Below, in pieces: positions 1-7,274 of a stretch of DNA of 20,874 nt. A model generated the notes under the pieces. The model searched no databases. It was not told where the DNA came from and saw only the letters and a program-made list of their open reading frames with translations. The DNA comes from DSOS01 sp035286585 (GTDB taxonomy: Bacteria; Chloroflexota; Anaerolineae; Anaerolineales; UBA4823), in assembly GCA_035286585.1 (NCBI GenBank), contig DATEDC010000202.1, positions 1 to 20,874 of the forward strand, written 5' to 3'. Within the stretch, counting starts at the first letter, position 1. Each line of letters starts with the position of its first letter. Made by a program: the position numbers and the translations under genes.

Positions 1-1391
<1,391 letters not shown>

Positions 1392-1413
1392 AGAGGATGA
1401 TTTGCAATGATGT

Positions 1414-1449
1414 GGCGCTGGAGCGGGCGCGTTAACCCGTTCCAGCGCC
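1414..1449. terminator. Strong palindrome between convergent genes, possible bidirectional terminator
   Basis: Arms 1414-1427 and 1436-1449 pair over 14 positions (GGCGCTGGA, a G-T wobble, then CGGG against CCCG and TCCAGCGCC) around an 8-base loop. It sits 22 bases after the glnS stop and 15 bases before the stop of the leftward gene, the expected place for a shared terminator. There is no T-run on either strand, so it is not a canonical intrinsic terminator; it could equally protect 3' ends or be a repeat. Confidence 0.5.
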
Positions 1450-1464
1450 TGAGTGTCCAATGGG

Positions 1465-2142
1465 TTATGGGCTGGCCTGGCGCAAAATCAACCCTGCCCA
1501 GATATACCAGATTGGCGCTACGATCACAGCGGCCACTGCGGCAATCGTGATCAAGACTTCAACCTCGAGGACGAAACCAGCCACCACGAACCAGTACGCA
1601 ATCGCGCCGACGATCCCCACGTAAGCCAGCGGCTTAGACCAGATATTCCCCCGCATTGCGAGCAGGTTGACGACCAGGAACCACAGGCCAACCCCGCCGA
1701 AAACGAGCCAGCCATTTGGATCCAGGGCGATCATAGATTGATTGGCAGCCAGGGCGGCCTTTGTCGCCGCGTCACCCGTTACGAAGGCTTCCGCTCTTGC
1801 GGGGTAGAGCGCCAAGTAGCGGAAGTACTGGATCGCCGCGACCGCGAAGCCAACCAGGGCCAGATAGCTCGTCCAGCGAACCCAACCTTCATTCGCTGAG
1901 CGCACCTTCTCCGAAATTGACGGCACCACGGCGAGGGCGAACACCGCACCCAGCGCGAAAGCCCAGTATTGGAGCATGGCCATGCTCGGGTTTTGCGCAA
2001 AGGACGCCAGGAATGCGGCAGGATCTGCCCCACCTTTCTGTTCTGCAGGCACCAGCAGGTAAGCTATACCAGCCATTACGTACGAAACACCCACGAGCAT
2101 GGAGCATGCGCCTCCGAGTCTGCTCATCGTGTTGTTTTTCAT
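1465..2142 (-). CDS. Six-helix integral membrane protein of unknown function
   Basis: A 225-residue hydrophobic protein. Six likely transmembrane segments fall at about residues 11-31, 55-75, 90-110, 144-163, 172-192 and 196-220. The loop between the first two is Asp/Gly/Ala-rich and likely extracytoplasmic. No catalytic or ligand motif is visible. The layout resembles small DUF4386-type membrane proteins, but I cannot assign a family with confidence. The ATG at 2142 is chosen because AAGGAGG lies nine bases before it; an in-frame ATG eight codons upstream falls before this ribosome-binding site and is unlikely. The leader (about 2143-2290) has a second purine-rich AGGAGGTGAG at about 2224-2233 that does not serve this start. 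The gene appears monocistronic. Confidence 0.8.
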   Translation of the reverse strand: MKNNTMSRLGGACSMLVGVSYVMAGIAYLLVPAEQKGGADPAAFLASFAQNPSMAMLQYWAFALGAVFALAVVPSISEKVRSANEGWVRWTSYLALVGFAVAAIQYFRYLALYPARAEAFVTGDAATKAALAANQSMIALDPNGWLVFGGVGLWFLVVNLLAMRGNIWSKPLAYVGIVGAIAYWFVVAGFVLEVEVLITIAAVAAVIVAPIWYIWAGLILRQASP

Positions 2143-2296
2143 GGCAATTTTCCTCCTTAAATACAAACGATTACACTCGACACCCTGACATCATCGGTGA
2201 TGACCAAGTTGCTGCTAACGCAGCTCACCTCCTTTCCTCCCCATATCTATCGCGCCGTGCGGCAATTACGCCCAGTAGTGCAACGGGCTTGCTATT

Positions 2297-2324
2297 AGTA
2301 TAGACAAATTATCAATTTATGCAA
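2297..2324 (-). promoter_or_regulatory. Candidate sigma70-type promoter for the membrane-protein gene
   Basis: On the minus strand TTGCAT (2324-2319) and TATACT (2302-2297) are 16 bases apart. Transcription would start near 2290 and leave a leader of roughly 150 bases before the ATG at 2142. The surroundings are AT-rich against a GC-rich genome. Within the leader, GCTGC-GTTA-GCAGC (about 2212-2225) can form a small hairpin. The stretch TATCGCGCCG at 2248-2257 recurs at 20200 and, inverted, at the right window edge. Confidence 0.5.
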
Positions 2325-2335
2325 CTGTTTTCGGG

Positions 2336-2698
2336 TTAATAGGTAAACATGCGGTCACTATCGAGCGCAAGTTTCACCAACACGTTAGGCATGGCAAACT
2401 GGGCAGGCTTGCCATCGATATCTGCCGCGCCCAGGCCGCGCGCGTTAGCAGACATCCCTGACAGATAAATCTTTGCCCCACTGGCTACCACTGCATCGTA
2501 AGATTCACGCAGCTTGCCGGTGCCCAGGCCGCTCAGATTATCCAGCACACCATCTCGCAGCAATTGAACCGCGTCGCCGGCGAGAAATAGCGTGACGGTG
2601 TGACCTTCTTCAATGGCGGCCTTGGCAACCAGGAACGCCAGGGCAGCCCGGGTGGGATGCTCCGGACCGTGGGTGAGGTGAACGAGTATTTTAGCCAT
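2336..2698 (-). CDS. DsrE/DsrF-like small soluble protein
   Basis: A 120-residue protein with the DsrE-like alpha/beta layout: first strand KILVHLTHGPEHP, helix PTRAALAFLVAKAAIEEGH, strand TVTLFLAGDAVQLL, and the later segment GAKIYLSGMSANARGLGAAD. DsrE-family proteins often carry sulfur on a conserved Cys in sulfur relay or persulfide handling. This protein contains no Cys at all; the usual position reads SGMSAN. It therefore cannot act as a Cys-based sulfur carrier and probably belongs to a non-catalytic or binding branch. GGAG lies seven bases before the ATG at 2698. It follows the toxin-antitoxin pair by 50 bases on the same strand and may be read through from it. The TAA stop lies at the edge of the AT-rich promoter of the next gene. 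Confidence 0.85.
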   Translation of the reverse strand: MAKILVHLTHGPEHPTRAALAFLVAKAAIEEGHTVTLFLAGDAVQLLRDGVLDNLSGLGTGKLRESYDAVVASGAKIYLSGMSANARGLGAADIDGKPAQFAMPNVLVKLALDSDRMFTY

Positions 2699-2748
2699 TG
2701 GATGTCTCCTACAATAAAGGTTGAGAGCAGGCGAAACTGCTTGAGCTA

Positions 2749-3015
2749 CTATTTCGCCTCGGATTCAACCGCCGTCCACAGAGCTTCGTGACTTATTCCG
2801 CCTGTTTTTCTGATGCGCTCTTCAGCAGCGTCTAAGAGGGCCTGAAATTTTACGGAGTTTGCCAGCAGAACCCGTTCCAGGTCGTCCTCATCAGAGATGC
2901 TCAATAATACCGCAACCGGTTTGCCATGCTTGGTTATAATTACAGGCCCTTCCTGGATCTTCTTGATATAGGCGCTGAAGCGTGCTTTGACATCTGCGAG
3001 AGGGGCGATGTTCAT
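2749..3015 (-). CDS. Type II antitoxin, Phd/YefM family
   Basis: An 88-residue protein. The N-terminal half (residues 1-50) has the Phd/YefM pattern: MNIAPLADVKARFSAYIKKI, then the beta hairpin PVIITKHGKPVAVLLS, which forms the DNA-binding dimer in this family. The C-terminal half is charged and helical (DDLERVLLANSVKFQALLD and onward), as expected for the toxin-wrapping tail. Its ATG overlaps the stop of the upstream toxin gene as ATGA (3012-3015), so translation is coupled. It would neutralise the partner toxin and repress the shared promoter. Gene order is toxin first, the reverse of the usual Phd/YefM arrangement. Confidence 0.9.
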   Translation of the reverse strand: MNIAPLADVKARFSAYIKKIQEGPVIITKHGKPVAVLLSISDEDDLERVLLANSVKFQALLDAAEERIRKTGGISHEALWTAVESEAK

Positions 3016-3332
3016 AGTTTTACTTCCTTTCCACCGATATACAAACGTTCTCCCTTTTTTACGCCAATCGCCAGAATATGAACTACTGATTTTTCGGGAT
3101 AGACGCTGTAAAATACCCGAAATTGATTGTTATCACCGAAACGCAGTTCCCACCGTGCGCCAAAAGCTGGTGTGCGGACCAAAGGCTTGCGGTTGCGCGT
3201 TTCAACATCAGGTTCATAGGTAAGCTGACTCTCAATCGTGTGGCGGATAAACGAATAATATTTACGCTCGATCGCTTTTACCTGGCGAATGAATTCAGTG
3301 TCGTAGACAAGTTGATAACGCTTATCCGCCAT
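3012..3332 (-). CDS. Type II toxin, RelE/ParE superfamily
   Basis: A 106-residue basic protein with the RelE/ParE fold order: N-terminal strand YQLVYDTEFIRQVKAIE, paired helices, LTYEPDVETRNRKPL (the loop seen in RelE/HigB-like toxins), then strands ARWELRFGDNNQFRVFYSVY and VVHILAIGVKKGERLYIGG. The segment WELRFGDNNQFRVFY corresponds to the strand that carries the active-site Arg in many RelE ribonucleases. Whether this member cuts mRNA or inhibits gyrase cannot be told from sequence. It is the first gene of the pair and overlaps the antitoxin by four bases. The ATG at 3332 has no ribosome-binding site and lies only about six bases from the predicted transcription start, so it may be translated from a nearly leaderless mRNA. 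Confidence 0.9.
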   Translation of the reverse strand: MADKRYQLVYDTEFIRQVKAIERKYYSFIRHTIESQLTYEPDVETRNRKPLVRTPAFGARWELRFGDNNQFRVFYSVYPEKSVVHILAIGVKKGERLYIGGKEVKL

Positions 3333-3337
3333 ATTAT

Positions 3338-3372
3338 GACTACTATTTTAGTCAAAATGGACAGGTTGTCAA
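3338..3372 (-). promoter_or_regulatory. Promoter and candidate operator of the toxin-antitoxin pair
   Basis: A perfect TTGACA (-35, 3372-3367) and TAAAAT (-10, 3350-3345) are separated by 16 bases on the minus strand. An inverted repeat GACTA (3338-3342) / TAGTC (3349-3353) covers the -10, and a second dyad GACA-N3-TGTC (about 3360-3370) overlaps the -35. Both are well placed for autorepression by the antitoxin or the complex, as is usual for type II systems. The predicted start near 3338 leaves only about six untranslated bases. Confidence 0.75.
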
Positions 3373-3387
3373 TATCTCTGTGGACAA

Positions 3388-3814
3388 GGGTGCGTTTCAG
3401 TTTTTAGGTGAATTGTAAACGGTGCAGGCCGGGCAGTAGAAGTATTCCCGCTCTAGCAAAATGCTCCTCACGCGGGCCTCGATCAACTTGGGTTGCTTGC
3501 CTTTGTTCTCCATCGGCCCGCCGCACCGCGGACAGGCCGGCCGCTCTGCGGGAACTCCGCCTTCTTCCCCCCTCAGGAAGGCTGCCACCAGCTCTTGGCT
3601 CAGTTCTTTCCTGGTTTTCAGCACCTGCTCTTTAAACTCGGTCGGCGTGGGGCGATCCGCCTGCTCCTGCCAGTCCAGGATTTGGTCCACTTGTTCTTCA
3701 AATTTCGCCGTCAATTCGGCTTTGATTTGCTCGCGGGTGCGTTTCATCTCGGTTCCTCCGTCTTCAAGGTTGCCGCCAATTTTCCCATATTTCCCCTGAA
3801 ATTGAAACGCACCC
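3388..3814 (-). mobile_element. Internally deleted IS (MITE-like), ISKra4-type, with both terminal inverted repeats
   Basis: GGGTGCGTTTCA at 3388-3399 is repeated in perfect inverted form at 3803-3814, and similarity continues inward (about 22 of 26 positions with one gap: left 3388-3414, right 3789-3814). Between them lies only the N-terminal part of a transposase gene. This is the structure of an insertion sequence that lost most of its interior but kept both ends. No target-site duplication is obvious in the immediate flanks. A third copy of the 12-mer lies at 3735-3746, where it forms the start of the transposase reading frame (ATGAAACGCACC). The element sits immediately upstream of the toxin-antitoxin promoter. 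Confidence 0.7.
3397..3747 (-). pseudogene. Truncated ISKra4-family transposase, N-terminal fragment
   Basis: A 116-residue fragment of a transposase normally several hundred residues long. It has an N-terminal charged helical region (MKRTREQIKAELTAKFEEQV), the helix-rich segment to about residue 75, then a zinc-ribbon-like CPRCGGPMENKGKQPKLIEA followed by the second Cys pair in YFYCPAC (residues about 104-107). This combination is typical of ISKra4-family transposases. After CPAC the frame runs into nine unrelated residues and a TGA encoded by the far inverted repeat, so the catalytic DDE domain is missing. GGAGG precedes the ATG at 3747; the longer frame to 3936 is open by chance. It cannot catalyse transposition, but might move in trans with a full-length relative. 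Confidence 0.8.
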
Positions 3815-3878
3815 AGCGGCTTGGCGCACGTCAGGTTGGGGGCAAACCTGCCATGCATACTGTAATGGGGATGAAGAT

Positions 3879-3918
3879 GTGGGTTTGCTGAAGTGCAAAG
3901 CGCTTCGAGCAAACCCAC
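3879..3918. repeat. 40-base palindromic hairpin
   Basis: Outer arms GTGGGTTTGC (3879-3888) and GCAAACCCAC (3909-3918) are perfectly complementary. The 20 bases between them extend the stem by about eight more pairs with one bulge and one G-T pair around an AAA loop. A smaller dyad CAGGTT...AACCTG lies at about 3832-3850. There is no T-run; it looks like a palindromic intergenic repeat rather than a terminator. Confidence 0.6.
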
Positions 3919-3940
3919 AAACCCCCTCTGCCCCAAATAG

Positions 3941-3972
3941 GGAACCCGGTTTTTGCTGAAAAACCGGGTTCC
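3941..3972. repeat. Perfect 14-bp palindrome, REP-like
   Basis: GGAACCCGGTTTTT (3941-3954), a 4-base loop GCTG, and the exact complement at 3959-3972. It sits 36 bases past the stop of the leftward LVIVD gene and could end or protect that transcript. The sequence type (AACCCGGTT core) is common among dispersed palindromic repeats in several phyla. No T-run follows on the minus strand. Confidence 0.65.
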
Positions 3973-4007
3973 TTAAAGATCATTGCCTGGAGATATTGTT
4001 CAGGGCT

Positions 4008-5726
4008 TTACGGTGCTGCGAAAATCCACAGGCCGGTATCCCGGTCACTCCCCAGGATGTAGGTATTGCCGTTAGGGTGGTGGTGCAGGTATACGCCCCA
4101 GAAGTTTGATCCTTCCGGACCGGTATCCACGAAGTGGGCGGTCTCAGTGAGCGTATCGCCTGCGAAACTTACTACCCGCATCCCCTCAGCATACCAGGAG
4201 ATGTAAGCGGTAGTGCCTTCCACGACAACGTTGTGCATGGTGCGGTCGCCGCCCACCGGCGGTACGAACACGTTTTCCGTGGCGAAGCCGTCCAGTTCGA
4301 CGATATTCGCCGGGTCGGTAACGTCCAGCAGGTGCAGGCGGCCGTAGCCATCGAAGATGCCCGTCATTACCACCGTGCCTCCAGGATTGCCCACGCCAGC
4401 CGCTTGCATCACTTCACCAGTAGAGAAGCCAACGAAGGCGCCCGGGATGGGCGGGTAGGGGCCATCGTCGCGCGGCGCCATGGCGACCAGGGCGTCGCCG
4501 CGAGCAGCGTCATTGGCTACTACAAAAGCAGCATACCCTTGGGCAAAGGCGGCTTCCGCCTTGTCCTGGAAGAAGCACACCCCGCGCTGGATCAAGGCCA
4601 CGGCGCCCAGCGCAGGTGCCGGAGGGATCTCCGCCGCTGTGCAGCCCAGACCGCCAGTCCAGACTACCGGGCCATTGAAGGTCTGCCCAGGCAGTAGTCC
4701 GACCGGGAAGGTGAACGTGCCTTCTATGGCTGGATATGAGGTGCCGTCAAAGGTGAAGGAGGTGATCTGGCCGGGGCCGAAATCCTCATCTCCCATCAGC
4801 ACTCGCGTTCCGTCCGCGTTGGGGACGGCAGCGTGGGAGTTGCCTTCGGGAGCCACGCCCGAAAGCGGGTCCGGATCCAAGTAATCGCTGTCACCCAGGA
4901 AGACCGGGTTTCCAGGATCGGTGATGTCCAGCAGCACCAATCCGGCGTCCCAGTACGAGAGATAGGCAATCACCTGGCCGTCGTTTTCCTGCGCCCAAAC
5001 GTCGTGCAGGAAAACCTCGCCAAAGCCGATGTTGTCGATTCCAGGTGGCCAGTCAGGTGCTCCTGTAACCGCGATCTCCTTTGGGGCTTGCGGCTTGGTG
5101 ATATCGATGATGTGGACGTCGCGCAGATTTTCGTCGTCGACGACCAGCGCGTAGGCCTGGTCACCTTGCTGGTAGATGTATGTGTTGTGGACCTGGAACT
5201 TGAGGAAGTTCTGCTTGAGCACTTTTGGTTTCAGGGGGTTCGTGACGTCGTAGATGGCTATGCCGTTGTTCCCGGGCGCAAAAGCCCCGCCTCTGGAGAC
5301 CAGGCGCGGGATAAATCCGTTCCCGCAGAACTCGTTGGAGTGAATCAGGACGTCCCCTGTGAAGAACATGGTTTCGATGTGTGCCACCTTAACGTCGTTC
5401 GCCCGCGTGTTAGGTGGTGAGGGAATGAAGCCCACCTGACTGGGACTGGCCGGGTCGGAAATGTCGATGATCCGGATCCCGGTAATGTCCAGCGAACAGA
5501 ACGGCTCGTCGAAGCTGCCAATGTAGGCGTAGTTGCCAAGCGCCCACACGTCGGTGGTCAATCCGTCCACACCACCAAAGGGGTTGAAATGGCCCACAAC
5601 GTCCAGTTCTGGGGAGCCAGAGCCACCGTGTGTGGCTAAAACTACGTTGGGCAAGAGCAAAGCTACGCTAAGTATAGCTGCTACGATAGCCAGCTTTGCC
5701 TTGCGACGAGCGATATGGCCTGCCAT
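4008..5726 (-). CDS. Secreted LVIVD-repeat (choice-of-anchor B-like) protein with inserted PA domain
   Basis: A 572-residue exported protein. Residues 1-31 are a clear signal peptide (basic RRKAK, hydrophobic LAIVAAILSVALLLPNVVLA, cut near ALA-THG or just before). Residues 55-340 and 455-570 carry repeated units ending in IIDISDPASP, IYDVTNPLKP, IIDITKPQAP, LLDITDPGNP and LLDVTDPANI, the LVIVD repeat that builds a beta propeller. Between them, about 345-445 (GPVVWTGGLGC...VALIQRGVCFFQDKAEAAFA...GFSTGEV) is a protease-associated (PA) domain, which usually mediates protein or substrate contacts. No protease motif or C-terminal anchor is seen, so it is probably released or wall-associated and works in binding; its ligand is unknown. 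AAAGGAGG lies eight bases before the ATG at 5726. It has its own promoter and long leader. Confidence 0.88.
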   Translation of the reverse strand: MAGHIARRKAKLAIVAAILSVALLLPNVVLATHGGSGSPELDVVGHFNPFGGVDGLTTDVWALGNYAYIGSFDEPFCSLDITGIRIIDISDPASPSQVGFIPSPPNTRANDVKVAHIETMFFTGDVLIHSNEFCGNGFIPRLVSRGGAFAPGNNGIAIYDVTNPLKPKVLKQNFLKFQVHNTYIYQQGDQAYALVVDDENLRDVHIIDITKPQAPKEIAVTGAPDWPPGIDNIGFGEVFLHDVWAQENDGQVIAYLSYWDAGLVLLDITDPGNPVFLGDSDYLDPDPLSGVAPEGNSHAAVPNADGTRVLMGDEDFGPGQITSFTFDGTSYPAIEGTFTFPVGLLPGQTFNGPVVWTGGLGCTAAEIPPAPALGAVALIQRGVCFFQDKAEAAFAQGYAAFVVANDAARGDALVAMAPRDDGPYPPIPGAFVGFSTGEVMQAAGVGNPGGTVVMTGIFDGYGRLHLLDVTDPANIVELDGFATENVFVPPVGGDRTMHNVVVEGTTAYISWYAEGMRVVSFAGDTLTETAHFVDTGPEGSNFWGVYLHHHPNGNTYILGSDRDTGLWIFAAP

Positions 5727-5866
5727 TATGTAGCCTCCTTTTTGAGTGATTAAAGAATGGATGGGTTAGTAGGGTGACGTAGATCGTTATTTACCGGTTA
5801 ATCGAATACACCACCTCCTGGCGAAAATTTTTCAATCGCTGGAGCAGATGCCCACACGGATCAGCT

Positions 5867-5903
5867 CTACTAATCGTGGGATAGAAACCCCCCGAATTAG
5901 TAG
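5867..5903 (-). promoter_or_regulatory. Stem-loop in the long leader of the LVIVD gene
   Basis: CTACTAAT (5867-5874) and ATTAGTAG (5896-5903) are perfectly complementary; inside them GTGGG can pair with CCCCC. The stem lies about 35-70 bases into the predicted transcript and 140 bases before the ATG. Purine-rich AGGAGGTGG (5811-5820, minus) follows, with only a six-codon frame after it. It does not match a riboswitch I recognise. Confidence 0.5.
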
Positions 5904-5942
5904 GCGTGGGAAAGGAATCAATACAACCTCCCCGGCAGTTAA

Positions 5943-5971
5943 ATTATAGACAATTATTATCCAAATATCAA
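5943..5971 (-). promoter_or_regulatory. Strong sigma70-type promoter for the LVIVD gene
   Basis: Minus-strand TTGATA (5971-5966) and a perfect TATAAT (5948-5943) are exactly 17 bases apart in an AT-rich island. The start would be near 5936, about 210 bases before the ATG at 5726. It lies in the 288-bp gap (5727-6014), so this gene is a transcription unit separate from the upstream hypothetical gene. The remainder of the gap holds the leader and its stem-loop. Confidence 0.8.
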
Positions 5972-6014
5972 GTTAAAGAAATTTAAGACAATGGTCGGGT
6001 GAGGCGGAACTCAG

Positions 6015-7019
6015 TCAGGTCTGGGGCGAGGTAGAGAAGGCGTTTACGGCGCGCTGGATGCGGTCCTTGTCATCCGAAGCCAGGCTGTGCTCCAGGAGGC
6101 GCTGGCTTATATCAGGGGGGAGGTGGCGGATGGCAGAGGGGCGGTATTTGGCGAAATAGTAGCCGGCGAAGAAACGTGCTGCACCCTCCAGTTGGGTAGG
6201 GGTGAGCTCGTGACGGGTAAGCGCGGCGAGGAGCTGATCCACTGGAAATGCCAGGAGCAGCCTCTCAGCGACGCTTTCATAGGCGGGGAAACCGCTCCAG
6301 GGACCTTGCCCGGAGCCGTACCAGTGAAACAGGGTCAGAATGCGCCGGTCCACATCCGGGTATTCAGCCGCCAGCGCGCTCAACAGAGGGGTCAACTTGT
6401 AGGTGACTTCCTCGATCTTACCGGGCGGACCTTCGGGGTGGAGAGGAATGAAGGAAGCCATGCCAGCGGAGGAGGTGAACATCTCCTCGGCGTAGGGATA
6501 CAGGCAGCGCGGCATGGCCTCCTGCCAGCGGGCGAGCGCCTTGCGCTGTACTTCCACGAGGCGTTGGGCCTCCCGATAGGCTTCCAGGGGCGCGGTTGCG
6601 CCGCGCTCGGCCATCCAGGCGAGCAGGCGTTCGCCGTCCACCAGCAGGGCGTCGTATCTCCAGGCACCCCAACGAATCGAGCGCCCGTGATGCAGCCCAA
6701 TGGTGGCGATCAAATGGTCCCCGGCGTACAGCTCCAGGGCATTGTCGCCCAGGCACGAGCAGTGGCCGAAGGTGCTTTCGTCCTCCACAATTGTCAGGCA
6801 CTCGCGCAGGGCTATGACCTCCTGGGGGTCGTTTTCATCGATCAAGACTTCCGTCCCGAGCGCCTTGCCGTGCGACATGCCACCAGCGATCACCCTGGCG
6901 CGGGTGATCTTTTCGATCAGGATGTCCAACGAACGCTGGGAGGGATTTCCGCGCTTCGGCGCGGGCGGTGGAGGTTGATTTTTGTTAGGGCGCGGCAAGA
7001 GCTTCTTCAGAATCGACAT
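6015..7019 (-). CDS. Conserved-looking cytoplasmic protein of unknown function
   Basis: A 334-residue protein with no signal peptide or membrane helix. Residues 10-25 are Pro/Lys/Asn-rich and probably disordered (PRPNKNQPPPPAPKR). A compact segment at about 55-130 contains FGHCSCLGDNALELYAG followed by LIATIGLHHGRSIRW and WRYDALLVDG; the HCSC motif (residues 86-89) could bind metal but stands alone. The rest is helical, with LFHWYGSGQGPWSGFP at 230-245 and a C-terminal helical tail. I do not recognise a named family; similar unannotated proteins with a CxCxG-LEL segment occur in other bacteria. It starts at ATG 7019 after a weak GGGGAT site and lies between the tRNA-Gln hairpin array and the LVIVD promoter. 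Confidence 0.8.
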   Translation of the reverse strand: MSILKKLLPRPNKNQPPPPAPKRGNPSQRSLDILIEKITRARVIAGGMSHGKALGTEVLIDENDPQEVIALRECLTIVEDESTFGHCSCLGDNALELYAGDHLIATIGLHHGRSIRWGAWRYDALLVDGERLLAWMAERGATAPLEAYREAQRLVEVQRKALARWQEAMPRCLYPYAEEMFTSSAGMASFIPLHPEGPPGKIEEVTYKLTPLLSALAAEYPDVDRRILTLFHWYGSGQGPWSGFPAYESVAERLLLAFPVDQLLAALTRHELTPTQLEGAARFFAGYYFAKYRPSAIRHLPPDISQRLLEHSLASDDKDRIQRAVNAFSTSPQT

Positions 7020-7061
7020 GTTTTATCCCCTATCAGTGAAGCTGCGCACCGCACCTCAGTC

Positions 7062-7135
7062 GCTGGCGGCGCTTAAAGCCGCCAGCTCTGCCAAGGGCAG
7101 CGCGGTCGTGCAGCAGCACGAGCAGGTTTCCCTGC
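7062..7135 (-). other. Tandem array of four hairpins behind tRNA-Gln, candidate structured RNA
   Basis: Four perfect stems follow one another: 7062-7086 (GCTGGCGGC / GCCGCCAGC, 9 bp, loop 7), 7088-7100 (CTGCC / GGCAG), 7107-7120 (CGTGC / GCACG, loop 4) and 7122-7135 (on the minus strand GCAGG-GAAA-CCTGC, a GNRA tetraloop). They fill the 133-bp gap between the tRNA and the unknown gene. No T-run follows, so simple intrinsic termination is unlikely. They could be the 3' trailer of the tRNA transcript, a leader of the next gene, or a small RNA. Confidence 0.5.
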
Positions 7136-7152
7136 CGCTGTCATTAGCCTGG

Positions 7153-7223
7153 CTGGGGAGCGAGGATTCGAACCTCGGCATACGGATCCAGAGTCCGCTG
7201 TCCTACCGCTAGACGACTCCCCA
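7153..7223 (-). tRNA. tRNA-Gln, anticodon CUG
   Basis: The minus strand folds into a full cloverleaf of 71 bases: acceptor TGGGGAG/CTCCCCA, D arm GTC...GAC with AGCGGTAG loop, anticodon arm GCGGA-CTCTGGA-TCCGT giving anticodon CUG at the loop centre, a four-base variable region, and T arm CGAGG-TTCGAAT-CCTCG. The discriminator is G and the following bases are CCG, so the CCA end is added after transcription. It decodes CAG and is a substrate for the GlnRS encoded at the left of this window. It has its own promoter although it follows gltX by 51 bases. Confidence 0.97.
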
Positions 7224-7235
7224 GTGCACTCCGGA

Positions 7236-7264
7236 ATATTACCACGCGATGCAAGATTGGTCAA
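7236..7264 (-). promoter_or_regulatory. Promoter of tRNA-Gln
   Basis: TTGACC (7264-7259) and extended -10 TGG-TAATAT (-10 at 7241-7236) are 17 bases apart on the minus strand. The start would fall near 7229, about six bases before the mature tRNA 5' end. The -35 begins 11 bases after the gltX stop. Confidence 0.7.
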
Positions 7265-7274
7265 ACTTATTGGG

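Noticed and set aside
6087..7076. 329-codon plus-strand frame opposite the unknown protein gene
   Set aside because: It is the antisense of a better gene with a plausible start; the product has no family features and GC-rich genes often leave the opposite strand open.
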